A stretch of DNA of 64,000 nt from Chloroflexota bacterium (lineage in GTDB: Bacteria > Chloroflexota > UBA11872 > UBA12225). The stretch covers positions 124,001 to 188,000 of the forward strand of contig JAUJOR010000007.1 in assembly GCA_030447525.1 (NCBI GenBank), in the 5' to 3' direction. Under the pieces are notes generated by a model. That model was not told where the DNA came from. It worked only from the letters and a program-made list of their open reading frames with translations, and made no database searches. How positions within the stretch are numbered: the stretch's first letter is position 1; each line of letters opens with the position of its first letter. The translations under genes were made by a program, and so were the position numbers. Of the stretch, positions 1 through 8,552 are shown one piece after another.

Positions 1-1010
1 CGGGCGACACCGGCAATGAGCTCCGCCGGGGATTTGGCCTTGGCGCGGTACGCCCGCTGGGAGTAAAAGGCCGGGGAGGTAAGGATGGCCCGCACCACGG
101 CGCGGATGCTCCCCTTGCTGGAGCGGAACAGATCGACGATTGGCGCCAGAACGGCCGGCTCCGGATCGTCGTAGGCGAAAAAGGAGAACAAGCGCCGGCA
201 GATGTACGGGGCGCAGGCCGGGTGATCGATCAGCAGGCCGATGACGTCGTCGCCACCAAAGCGACCGGTCTTGCCGAAGATGGTCTTCCCGCCCCCATCA
301 TGCTGACCCTCTCGGAAGATGAACTTGCGCTCCGCGTCCAGGCTCCAACCGGTAAAGGCGCGGGCCACCTCGCGCACGTCCCGCTCGCTAAACGTGGGCT
401 GCCCGTCCGGGCCGGTGACGCCAAGGGTAAACAGCTCCATCAGCTCACGGGAATAGTTCTCGTTCGGCTTGCCTTTGCGGTTGTCCCGCACGTCCAGGTA
501 GACGACCATGGCTGGATCGCGGGAGATGCCCTTGAGGATCGTCGCCAGGTCGGCCAGGGCATGAGACCGGAAAAAGGCGTTCTGGTCCATCATCAGATTG
601 GGCGGCGCGGGATCCTCCGGCTTCGGCTGTGGGAGGCCCACTTTGCCCGTCCCGCTCACCAGGAGCCCGTGCCAGAAGAGAGTCATCTTCTCGAGTAAGG
701 GCCGCTTGGTGTAGATCATGCGCAAGAGCCACCAGCGCTGCATGTCGCCGGCCTTGTTCAAGTCGAGGCCGGCGCGCTGGAGTCGCTCGTCGAGGTCATC
801 CGAGACCTGCTGGAAGTTGAGCAGGGCGTCCACCGTGCCGCTCACGCCCAGCCTGGCGTACGCATCCAGCTCGTCCGGGGAGTAGCCGAAGCCGGCCCGG
901 CGCAGGAGATGGGCCACTCTATCGCGCTCGTCTACCAGCGGTGCGCCCCGGCCGCTCCGGGACTCGGCGGCCCCGCTGATAGTGGTGCGTAGCGCGACCA
1001 GGGCAGCGCT
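1..1010 (-). pseudogene. DUF1800 protein, main body, cut at its 5' end by an IS3 element and at its 3' end by the window edge
   Basis: Read on the minus strand from 1010 to 1 this is one open frame with no start codon of its own. It has the DUF1800 signature: VAHLLRRAGFGYSPDEL near the start, then MTLFWHG, FFRSHALADL, NRKGKPNENYSRELMELFT, ARAFTGWSL and FGGDDVIGLLIDHPAC. Members are about 450-550 aa proteins of poorly known function, often exported and often next to a DUF1501 partner; any partner here would lie outside the window to the left. The first codons read SAALVALRTT and continue in frame from a fragment at 2289-2372 on the far side of the element. The family call is firm. The claim that the gene once started at 2372 is inference from the in-frame join. 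Confidence 0.85.
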
Positions 1011-2288
1011 GGAGTGGTATTGCCCCGATAGGGTGGACACCCTGACACTAGGGGGAGGAAACCCCAGAAGGGATCCAGATCAATGAGCGCAGGACGCGAG
1101 CGCCGTATGCGGAGGAGTTCCGGGCGGAGGCGGTGCAGCTGGTGCGGGCGGGCGGGGGTCGCTGACCCAGGTGGCGAAGGACCTGGGGATCCACCACGAG
1201 ACGCTGCGGGGATGGGTCAAGCAGACCGACGTGGACGCCGGGCGCGCGACGGGCTGACGAGTGAGGAGCGGGCCGAGATCGCCCGCCTGCGCCGGGAGGT
1301 GCGCATCTTAAAGGAGGAGCGGGAGGTCCTAAAAAAGCCGCGCCTTCTTCGCGCGGGAGAGCGAGATCCGGTGAGGTGCTTCCGGTTCGTCGCGGCGGAG
1401 GAGGCCCAGCACCCGGTCGCGCTCTTGTGTCGGGTGCTCGACGTCTCGCGGGCGGGCTACTACGCCTGGCGGCGCCGGTCGCCGTCGGCGCGGGCCCGCG
1501 CCGACGGCGAGCCTGACGCGGGGGATCCTCGCCATTCATGCGACCAGCCGGGGCACCTACGGCAGCCCGCGGGTGCACGCCGAGTTGGGGGACCGCGCGT
1601 GCAGTGTGGGCGCAAGCGGGTCGCGCGCCTCATGCGCCGCCGGGCTCGCCGGGTGTCATCGCCCCCGTCGAAAGCCCCGCACGACGCGGGCGGACCCGCA
1701 CGCTCAGGCGGTTCCTGATCTGGTAGCGCGCGCCTTCCGCCCCGCCGCGCCCGATCGCTTATGGGTTTCCGATATTACGTATGTCGCCACGCGGGAGGGC
1801 TGGTTGTACCTCGCGGTCGTCCTCGACGCCTACAGCGCCGCGTCGTGGGCTGGGCCATGGCCGACCACCTGCGCACCGAACTCGTGCTCGCCGCGACGGC
1901 CATGGCCGTGCGCACGCGACGGCCAGCGCCGGGGCTCGTGCATCACTCCGACCACGGCTGCCAGTATACGTCGCTCGCCTTCGGCCACCGCTGCGCGCGT
2001 GAGCGGCATCGCCCGCTCCATGGGCAGCGTCGGCGACTGTTTCGACAACGCCGTCGCCGAGAGCTTCTTCGCCACGCTCAAGGCCGAGGTCGTCGACCGG
2101 CGGGCCCTGGGCGACACGGGCGGCCGCCTGCTCGGCGATCTTCGACTATATCGAGGGGTGGTACAACCGCCGGCGGCACTCGACCCTCGGCTATCGCAGC
2201 CCGGCCGACTTCGAGCGCACCCGCGGCACCACGGCGGCGGTTGTTGCCTGAACGACCAGTGTCCACGAAAACGCGTTAATACCACTCC
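1011..2288. mobile_element. IS3-family insertion sequence, decayed
   Basis: The ends match as inverted repeats: GGAGTGGTATT, then 11 unmatched bases, then GTGGACAC on the left (1011-1041). The reverse complement of the right end has the same two blocks with the same 11-base spacing. The interior carries an OrfA/OrfB-type transposase with a run of six A followed by G at about 1331-1337, resembling the IS3 frameshift signal. No target-site duplication is seen at these borders, so the true tips may differ by a few bases or flanking DNA was lost. It lies inside a DUF1800 gene. Confidence 0.8.
1060..2251 (+). pseudogene. IS3-family transposase OrfA/OrfB, multiply frameshifted
   Basis: OrfA is recognisable from APYAEEFRAEAVQLVRAGG, which then hits a stop and continues one frame over as TQVAKDLGIHHETLRGWVKQ and then EIARLRREVRILKEEREVLKK. 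OrfB shows VALLCRVLDVSRAGYYAWRR, WVSDITYVATREGWLYLAVV, HHSDHGCQYTS and DNAVAESFFATLKAEV, and it ends in the typical RSPADFERT-like tail before the stop at 2249-2251. These carry the three DDE acidic residues of the rve integrase fold but sit in different frames, so at least four shifts separate them. The element could not make transposase as written. The number of shifts is unlike most surrounding genes and suggests real decay or poor sequence consensus here. Confidence 0.85.
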
Positions 2289-2372
2289 TGGCACGGTGTC
2301 CGGCTCCTCCGCGGCTGCGTTCATGAGTTTATCCGTCCGCGGGTTAGGATCTGGTAAAGCCATCTTCCACAC
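2289..2372 (-). pseudogene. 5' fragment of the interrupted DUF1800 gene (28 codons)
   Basis: An ATG at 2372 opens MWKMALPDPNPRTDKLMNAA and continues to EEPDTVP, ending exactly at the right inverted repeat of the IS3 element. If the element (1011-2288) is removed, the frame continues without a shift into SAALVALRTT of the DUF1800 body. A second ATG four codons in (MALPDP) is an equally good start. The chance of the frame matching by accident is one in three, so the join is plausible and not proven. Confidence 0.5.
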
Positions 2373-2690
2373 ACCGCCTTAAAGACATCCCGTGCTTAGC
2401 GTCCTCGCTCCCGTCGGCCCAGCCTGAGCCGTTTCCCTATCTGGCGAGGAGGGATCGCGGCCTGCCGACCGGACCCGAGCGGGGTGGTGGCGATGCACCA
2501 GCAGCCCCGGAGTCGCTGACAGGCACGTCCTGGCGTCACTGGCCCACGTTCTGCGTCAGGCCGCGCGCCGTCCCCTGCGACACATCCTAGCGCGCCAACC
2601 AGGCAGGAGGCGTTAAGGGCGGGTAGAGATTGCCGGCTATCCGGCGCTGCCTTCCGGCGTCGCCTACAATGGGTTCACGATGGATCTTCG
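2373..2690. other. Divergent intergenic region with a -10-like box
   Basis: This gap of about 320 bp lies between the minus-strand DUF1800 start and the plus-strand M16 gene. It holds no convincing gene. The only signal picked out is TACAAT at 2665-2670, 20 bases before the M16 start at 2691, without a good -35 box at the usual distance. Confidence 0.5.
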
Positions 2691-4031
2691 ATGAGCCGCG
2701 AGCCGGCGCAAGAGCATCACCTAGAGAACGGCCTGACCCTTCTAACCCGGGAAGTGCGGGTCGCCCCGATCATCAGTTTCTGGGTCTGGTACCGCGTGGG
2801 GAGCCGGAATGAGCTCCCCGGGGTGACCGGCGTCAGCCACTGGGCGGAGCACATGTTGTTCAAGGGGACGGCCCGTTTCCCCAAGGGTGAGACGGACAAG
2901 CAGGTGGCGCTCCACGGCGGGACGCGCAACGGCTTTACCTGGCTGGACTACACCGCCTACTACGAGACGTTGCCCAGCGAGCACGCCCGCCTGGCGGTGG
3001 AGATCGAGGCCGACCGCATGGCCAAGGCCACCTTCGACGTGGAAGAGGTGGCCAGCGAGCGGGGGGTGATCATCTCCGAACGGGAGGGGAACGAAAACCA
3101 TCCCGGGTTCTACCTGGGCGAGGAGGTCACGGCCGCCGCCTTCAAGGCCCACCCGTACGGGCAGCCGGTGGTGGGCTATAAGTCAGACTTGCTCACCATC
3201 TCGCGAGACGACTTGTGGACGCACTACCAGCGCTACTACGCCCCTAACAACGCCGTGGCCGTGGCCGTGGGGGACTTCGACACGGCGGAGATGGTCAAGC
3301 TGGTACAAGATGAGTTCGGGACCATCGACCGCCGCCCGGCCCCAGCGGACGTGCGGGCCGTGGAGCCGAAGCAAGAAGGGGAACGGCGGGTGGTGGTGCG
3401 CCGGCCAGGCCCTGTCCCGCAGATGACCATCGCCTACCATGTCCCAGAGGCGACGCACCCGGACACCCTGCCTCTGTGGATCCTGGGCAGCGTCCTCAGC
3501 GCCGGGCGGAGCTCGCGCTTGTACAAGGCCCTGGTGATCGGCGGGCTGGCCAGCAGCGCCGGCGCGGGGGGCGCCATGACGCGTGACCCGTACCTCTTTC
3601 GCATCAGCGCCACCGTTCGGCCGGACGTGGCGCCGGAACGCGTGGAGAGCGCCGCCCTGGCAGAGGTGGAGCGCGTGATCGAGGAGGGGGTGCCAGAGAC
3701 GGAGCTGGCCAAGGTGCGGCGCCAGCTCCGGGCGGGCCACGTCTTCAGCACCGAAGGGGTGAGCAGCCAGGCACGGTACCTGGGCCAGTACGAGCTGGCC
3801 GGAACGTGGCGCAGGTTCGAGACTTACCTGGACGAGCTGGACAAGGTCACCGCCGCCGACGTCGTGCGCGTCTGCGCGACCTACCTTACGCCGGAGAACC
3901 GCACCGTGGGCTGGTTTCTCCCTTCCCCGGAAGGGCACCGCCCGGATGCAGGCGTCAGGGGCCGGACGCCGCTCATGTCCATTACGCCGCCACTCGCCCC
4001 CACGGGAGCGCCGGTCGGAGCACCACAATGA
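2691..4031 (+). CDS. M16 zinc metallopeptidase, catalytic subunit
   Basis: A 446-aa protein of the M16B (pitrilysin, processing-peptidase-like) family. The inverted zinc motif is complete: HWAEH at residues 50-54, with the third ligand Glu130 exactly 76 residues on, in ASERGVIISERE. Two M16 halves follow the usual order, active N-terminal and structural C-terminal. No signal peptide is seen, so it is probably cytoplasmic. Its stop overlaps the start of the next M16 gene (ATGA at 4028-4031), so the two are translationally coupled and probably form a heterodimer in which this subunit cuts. Family members degrade small peptides or process precursors; the substrate here is unknown. Confidence 0.92.
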   Translation: MSREPAQEHHLENGLTLLTREVRVAPIISFWVWYRVGSRNELPGVTGVSHWAEHMLFKGTARFPKGETDKQVALHGGTRNGFTWLDYTAYYETLPSEHARLAVEIEADRMAKATFDVEEVASERGVIISEREGNENHPGFYLGEEVTAAAFKAHPYGQPVVGYKSDLLTISRDDLWTHYQRYYAPNNAVAVAVGDFDTAEMVKLVQDEFGTIDRRPAPADVRAVEPKQEGERRVVVRRPGPVPQMTIAYHVPEATHPDTLPLWILGSVLSAGRSSRLYKALVIGGLASSAGAGGAMTRDPYLFRISATVRPDVAPERVESAALAEVERVIEEGVPETELAKVRRQLRAGHVFSTEGVSSQARYLGQYELAGTWRRFETYLDELDKVTAADVVRVCATYLTPENRTVGWFLPSPEGHRPDAGVRGRTPLMSITPPLAPTGAPVGAPQ

Positions 4032-5347
4032 CCGAGAGCGTCTATCGGCCCGCTGCCGGGGTTGCAGTCACGTCCGGGGCCAGGACGCGCGCGCGTCTGG
4101 AGATCCAGCGGGCGACGCTGGCCAACGGGATGGTGGTGTTGGGGAGCGAGAACCACACTCACTCCAGCGTCGTGCTACGCCTGGCCCTCCCTGCCGGGGC
4201 CGTGCTGGACGCCCCTGAACGAGCGGGGCTGGCGACGCTCACCGCTTCCGGCCTGACTCGGGGCACCCAGCGGCGCACGTTCGCCGAGATCAACGAGACG
4301 GTGGACGGGGCCGGGATGAGCCTGTCCGCCAACGCCGGGCGGCACCTGGCCGGCGTCTCCATGCGCTCCCTGGCGGAGGACGTCGATCTTGCCATCGAGC
4401 TCCTGGCGGACGTGACCCGGCGGCCCGTCTTTCCCCAGCCGGAGATCGAGCAGCTTCGGGCCCAGGTGCTCACCGGGCTGCGCCAGGCCGACGACGACAC
4501 CGGGGCCGTTGCCGACCGCCACTTCCGGGAGCGCATCTACTCTGAGGGGCACCCCTACCGCCGGCGCGTCCACGGGTACCAAGAAACAGTGGCCGAGCTA
4601 GGGGAACCGGACCTGGTGGCGTTCCACGCCGCGCGCTACGGACCGAGGGGGGCCTTTTGTGTCGTCGTCGGGGATGTGGACTTCGAGAGCATGGTGGCCA
4701 AGCTCGAAGATGCCCTGGGGGACTGGCACGGCGAGGCCGGAGCCGGGAACCCGGTGCCCGAGGCCCCAGCCCCTGAGCCGGGCCAGGAAGACGTCGTCGT
4801 CGCCGGCAAGACGCAGAGCGATCTCGTCCTGGGACGGCCGGCCATCCGGCGCAGCGACCCAGACTACTACGCCCTGCGAATGGCCAACTTGATCTTCGGA
4901 CGCATCGGGATGATGGGACGGCTGGGCGAGACCGTGCGCGAGGCGCAGGGCCTGGCTTACAGCGTCTATAGCGAGCTGGACGCCAACGTGGGCGCCGGGC
5001 CATGGGCGGTGCGCGCCGGGGTCAACCCGGCGAACGTGGACGCCGCCCTGGCGGGGATCCGGGAGGAGCTGCACCGCCTGCGCGACGGCGGGGTCACGGC
5101 CGCCGAGCTGGAGCGTGGCCAGCGCTTCAGCACCGGCACGCTCGTCCTGCAGCTGGAGACGAACGACGGCGTGGCCGGGGTGGTCCAGGACATCGAGTTC
5201 TTTAACCTGGGGCTGGACTACATCTCCCGCTATCCTGCCACCATCAACCGCCTGACGCTGGACGAGGTCAACGGGGCAGCCGCGCGCCACCTGCCCCGCT
5301 TCGAGGACACGGTCAGGGTCGTCGCCGGCCCTCAACGGAGCCTCTAA
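4028..5347 (+). CDS. M16 peptidase family protein, non-catalytic partner
   Basis: 439 aa, starting at the ATG at 4028 inside the ATGA overlap with the upstream M16 gene. The frame is open further upstream, but that part is antisense-like noise over the upstream gene. It has the M16 fold, but the place where HxxEH should sit reads LDAPERAGLATLTASGL, with no His pair, so it cannot bind the catalytic zinc. The later M16_C core (FHAARYGPRGAFCVVVGDV, GRIGMMGRLGETVREAQGLAYSV) is intact and carries the R/Y-type substrate-binding region. Active/inactive M16B pairs are known, for example in Sphingomonas. This is most likely the substrate-binding half of such a pair. Confidence 0.88.
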   Translation: MTESVYRPAAGVAVTSGARTRARLEIQRATLANGMVVLGSENHTHSSVVLRLALPAGAVLDAPERAGLATLTASGLTRGTQRRTFAEINETVDGAGMSLSANAGRHLAGVSMRSLAEDVDLAIELLADVTRRPVFPQPEIEQLRAQVLTGLRQADDDTGAVADRHFRERIYSEGHPYRRRVHGYQETVAELGEPDLVAFHAARYGPRGAFCVVVGDVDFESMVAKLEDALGDWHGEAGAGNPVPEAPAPEPGQEDVVVAGKTQSDLVLGRPAIRRSDPDYYALRMANLIFGRIGMMGRLGETVREAQGLAYSVYSELDANVGAGPWAVRAGVNPANVDAALAGIREELHRLRDGGVTAAELERGQRFSTGTLVLQLETNDGVAGVVQDIEFFNLGLDYISRYPATINRLTLDEVNGAAARHLPRFEDTVRVVAGPQRSL

Positions 5348-5417
5348 GCAGATTCAAGGTGCCCCTTCATCCATCTGTCATCTGGAACATCCCGACGCGG
5401 CGAGCGGCTGACGGGGG

Positions 5418-6781
5418 ATGAAGAATGTTCATGACAGGCGCCCGCAGTCCCGCCACACTAGCAGCGTGTCCCTTCTCGCGCTCCATATCCGGCGCGCTCT
5501 ATGCGAGTTGGTGGTGCCCCGCCTGCTCGTGCTGTCCGTGATGGGCATGGCCGCTGCCGCCGCGATGTTCGGCGGCCCCACTGGGTCGCCGCCCATCGCC
5601 GAGGCGGCGCCCTGCCTCCCCATTGCACCGAATCAGGGGACGCAATTCTTGGGCTGCACCTACGATAACCAGACCCTGACCGGGGTAAACGGGAGTGGGT
5701 CCAACTTCACCTCCGACCCCTTTAATGGCGCCAACCTCTCCGGCTCGAACTTCAGTAACGCCAACTTCACCAGCGCCACCTTTGATGGCGCCAACCTGAC
5801 CTGCGTGAACCTGTTCCAAGCTAATCTGACCGCCGCGACGCTGAACGGCGTGAACCTGACGGGCGCTAATCTCTTTGGGGCCACCACGACGAGCGTCACC
5901 GTCGACGCAAGCATTACCTATTCCAACACGACCTGCCCCGACGGGACAAACAGCAATAACAACGCCCCCGGCACGTGCGCCGGTGTCACTTCGGGCCACC
6001 GCCGCCGGGCACCACACCGATCACCGTCGCATGTGTCGCCGCGACGGCGACGAGCACGGCAACGAGCACCCCCACAGCCACGAGCACGGCGGTGCCGGCC
6101 ACAGCCACGGCAACGGCCGCTGCCGTCACGGCCACCACGGTGGCTGCGACCGCCCCGCCCGCGACGGCCACCACAGCCGCGGCCGCGGCGGCCGCGACCG
6201 GCGTCATAGCCAGTGAGGGCTCCGGTGGCGAGGCACGGCCCGAGCCAACGGCCGTCTTGGCAGCCGCCACGCCCGCCCCTCCGCCGACAGCCGTCCGCGC
6301 GACCACCCCGCTTCCGGCTGCCACACCGATACCGGCCCCGCTCCCGGCGGTCGTCGCGGCGCCGGTGGTGGTCGCGGGCATTCCGATCCTGCCGGCAACG
6401 CCGATTGAAGTAGTGGCGCTGCCCGCGGGCACGGACCTCCAGGCAGGCACGGCGGTTCTGCCACCCGGCACCCTGATCGCTGTGCCCGAGGTCGGGATCG
6501 TAGCCATTGAGGCGCCCATTCCCGTCCAGATCCCCGCGGTCGCGCCGGGCGCGGTGCCGGTGGTGCCACCGTCCCAGGCGATGCCGAACCCGCGCCCCAC
6601 GCCGCCGGCGGTGGCCTACCCCCGTACAGGGACAGGACCCGCGCCCACTCAGCTGCCACGCAGCGGCTCTGCTGCCAATGGCTTCCCCGGCGATCTCGCG
6701 CTCGCTGCGGGAGCCCTCGCTCTGGGTGCCGTGGGGGTAATGGGGCGCCGCCGCCTGGCCCTGCGCCGCGACGAGCCGTGA
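5418..6781 (+). CDS. Secreted pentapeptide-repeat surface protein with sortase-like C-terminus, frameshifted near the middle
   Basis: The first frame, from ATG 5418, gives a long N-terminal signal segment (hydrophobic core LLVLSVMGMAAAAAMFGG), then about a dozen pentapeptide repeats of type A-N-L-x-x at roughly residues 80-155 (NGANLSGSNF, FDGANLTCVNL, NGVNLTGANLFG). After a TCPDGTNSNNN linker the frame is lost near 5985-6000. The protein continues one frame over as PPPPGTTPITVACVAATATS, a long Ala/Thr/Pro stalk, ending in LPRSG, a hydrophobic helix and RRR, a sortase-type anchor ending at 6781. Read together this is a cell-wall-attached protein of about 450 aa. The shift needs one missing base in a GC-rich stretch; it may be a real mutation, a phase-variation site or a sequence error. 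Function unknown. Confidence 0.7.
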
Positions 6782-6786
6782 TCCGC

Positions 6787-7680
6787 TCAGCGTGACCTCT
6801 CTGGAAGTCCGTGGCGCGGCCGGGCTCGGCCGCTGGCCACGCCGCTCGGCGCCCCGGCCAGGGCGCCCTCAGCGGCATCTGCGACTCCCGTCTGCGACCC
6901 CGTTGGGGTGCCACACTCGTCCACAGACTGGGGCACGAAGCGGTAGCCCCGTCCCGGGATAGTGGCAATGTAACGGGGCTCCCGCCAGCTGTTCTGCAGC
7001 TTGGTGCGCAGGTTCTGCACGTGGCGGTCGACGACGTTGCTCTCAGCCACAAAGTCGATCCCCCACAGATGATCCAAGATCTCGTCTCGGGTCAGCACTC
7101 GGCCGTCGTTCGCCGCCAGCAAGTACAGCAGGTTCTGCTCCATCGGGGTCAGCTGCAGCACGTGCTCCCCAGCGCGGACGCACCGGTTGAGGATGTCGAT
7201 TTCCAGCTCGCCCCGCGTGATAACAGGGACAACGGGGATGAGCTGGCGGTAGGCCCGTCGCAGGACGGCGCGCGTGCGGGCCAGCAGCTCCTCCGCCGAG
7301 AGGGGCACCGTCAGGATGTCGTCGACGCCGCGCTCAAAGGCGTCGAGCGTGGTCTTGAGATCGCCTCGCCGCGTCAGGGCAATCACCGGCAGACTCGCCG
7401 TGCCCGCCGCCACCGCCGCCGCCTGCGCCTGCTCCAGGAACGACACGCCGCCGTTGTCCATGTTGACGACGGCGAGCTGCGGCTGCCACGTCTCCAGTGC
7501 GGTCAACGCCTCGGGCACCGTCTCCACTGTGCGCGTCACGTAGTGGCCATGAGCCAGGGCCAGGGTGACCACCTGAGCCAGCACCTGGCGGTCGAGCAGT
7601 AGGAGCACGCGGACAGTCTCCAGAGAACGCCTGGTATTGACCGTGGGCAGGGGATGGCTGGTCGGCGACGATGACATCAC
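6787..7680 (-). CDS. OmpR/PhoB-type response regulator with a degenerate receiver domain
   Basis: 297 aa. Residues about 20-145 form a receiver-like domain and residues about 155-250 a winged-helix DNA-binding domain (LTPMEQNLLYLLAANDGRVLT, VVDRHVQNLRTKL, IATIPGRGYRFVP). The phosphorylation machinery is altered. The acidic pair is reduced to LLLLDRQ, the acceptor Asp aligns with Asn in LAVVNMDNGG, and the conserved Lys is Val in ILTVPLS. Such atypical regulators act without His-Asp phosphorylation, and no histidine kinase lies nearby. A disordered tail of about 45 residues follows. The gene ends 5 bp from the convergent pentapeptide gene. The start is at 7680 or one codon later (MM). Confidence 0.85.
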   Translation of the reverse strand: MMSSSPTSHPLPTVNTRRSLETVRVLLLLDRQVLAQVVTLALAHGHYVTRTVETVPEALTALETWQPQLAVVNMDNGGVSFLEQAQAAAVAAGTASLPVIALTRRGDLKTTLDAFERGVDDILTVPLSAEELLARTRAVLRRAYRQLIPVVPVITRGELEIDILNRCVRAGEHVLQLTPMEQNLLYLLAANDGRVLTRDEILDHLWGIDFVAESNVVDRHVQNLRTKLQNSWREPRYIATIPGRGYRFVPQSVDECGTPTGSQTGVADAAEGALAGAPSGVASGRARPRHGLPERSR

Positions 7681-7757
7681 TACCTCTCTCCCGGAAGGTC
7701 AAGGACCATACCATCTTGATGTCACCGTGATGGAGGACCTGGCTCACGCGGCGGGGC

Positions 7758-7796
7758 CCCGGTCCGCAACCGGAGGACCGAGGGTTGCGGACCGGG
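7758..7796. terminator. Strong hairpin, likely terminator after the YqeY gene
   Basis: Perfect 14-bp inverted repeat, CCCGGTCCGCAACC at 7758-7771 and its complement at 7783-7796, with an 11-base loop. It lies 105 bases beyond the YqeY stop on the minus strand and 80 bases upstream of the response regulator start. There is no clear T run on either side. Confidence 0.55.
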
Positions 7797-7900
7797 AGTT
7801 GGGCACCCAGGGTTGCGGCTTCGTGATGGCGAACCGTCACGACAGCTGGAGGGCAACACTCTGGGATTGAGCGCTTGGGATCGAGCGCGTTGCGCCAGGC

Positions 7901-8356
7901 TCAGGCGGTCAGCTCGCGCACCACCTCGTTCACCAGTCGTCCATCGGCGCGCCCGCGCAGGCGCTGCGCCGCCAGGGGCATCAGGGTACGGAACTCCCGC
8001 CCGTGCTCGGCGATCAACCCCTCCACCTCGGATTTGATCTCGTCCCGTCCGAGCTGCTTGGGGAGGTACGATTCCACTACCGCCAGCTCCGCCCGTTCCT
8101 TCTCGATCAAGTCGGTCCGGCCGGCCTGCTCGGCAAACTGCAACGCCTCGCGGCGCTGGTTGGCTTCCTTCTGGATGGCGGCGATCAAGTCGGCTTCTGA
8201 GACCGGCTGGCCGAATTGCGGGTTCTTGCGGTCAGTGCGGGCGATCTCCAGGTTACTGACGGCGGCCCGGAGCATGCGAATGGCCGATAAGCGCCGCTCC
8301 TCACGCGCCCGCATGGCCTCTTTCATGTCGGTGGCGAGCCGGTCCTTCAAGCCCAT
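7901..8356 (-). CDS. GatB/YqeY domain protein
   Basis: 151 aa, the full usual length for a stand-alone YqeY protein. It matches the family from the start (MGLKDRLATDMKEAMRAREE, SAIRMLRAAVSNLEI) through VVESYLPKQLGRDEIKSEVE to the C-terminal tail domain shared with GatB and GlnRS. These proteins are thought to touch tRNA or help amidotransferase chemistry, but the role of the free form is unclear. An SD-like GGAG lies 9-12 bases before the ATG at 8356. A short dyad at 8435-8450 sits in its upstream region. Confidence 0.9.
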   Translation of the reverse strand: MGLKDRLATDMKEAMRAREERRLSAIRMLRAAVSNLEIARTDRKNPQFGQPVSEADLIAAIQKEANQRREALQFAEQAGRTDLIEKERAELAVVESYLPKQLGRDEIKSEVEGLIAEHGREFRTLMPLAAQRLRGRADGRLVNEVVRELTA

Positions 8357-8434
8357 TGCTGTATCTCCTGGCTCAGGAGAGGGCGCCGGGGAAATGGCTG
8401 GCCACCCCTCCTCGGTCGCGCGAGGTGCGATCCT

Positions 8435-8450
8435 CAGTAGAATACTACTG
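8435..8450. promoter_or_regulatory. Short perfect dyad in a divergent promoter region
   Basis: CAGTAG-AATA-CTACTG, a 6-bp palindrome with a 4-base AT spacer. It sits in the 196-bp gap between the divergent YqeY gene (8356) and the unknown gene at 8553, and contains an AGTATT -10-like core on the minus strand. It could be an operator or simply the promoter core; no dedicated regulator is adjacent. Confidence 0.35.
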
Positions 8451-8552
8451 ACGGCGGCGTAGACCGCTACCCCTGACGGAGTCGATGCCTCCCGGGCCGT
8501 GTGTCGCCATCAAGGTAACGACCAACAGGTGAGATGAGAGGTCGATAGGCCA

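Noticed and set aside
1325-1345. Functional programmed frameshift in the IS3 transposase
   Set aside because: A slippery A6G is present, but other shifts up- and downstream already break both reading frames.
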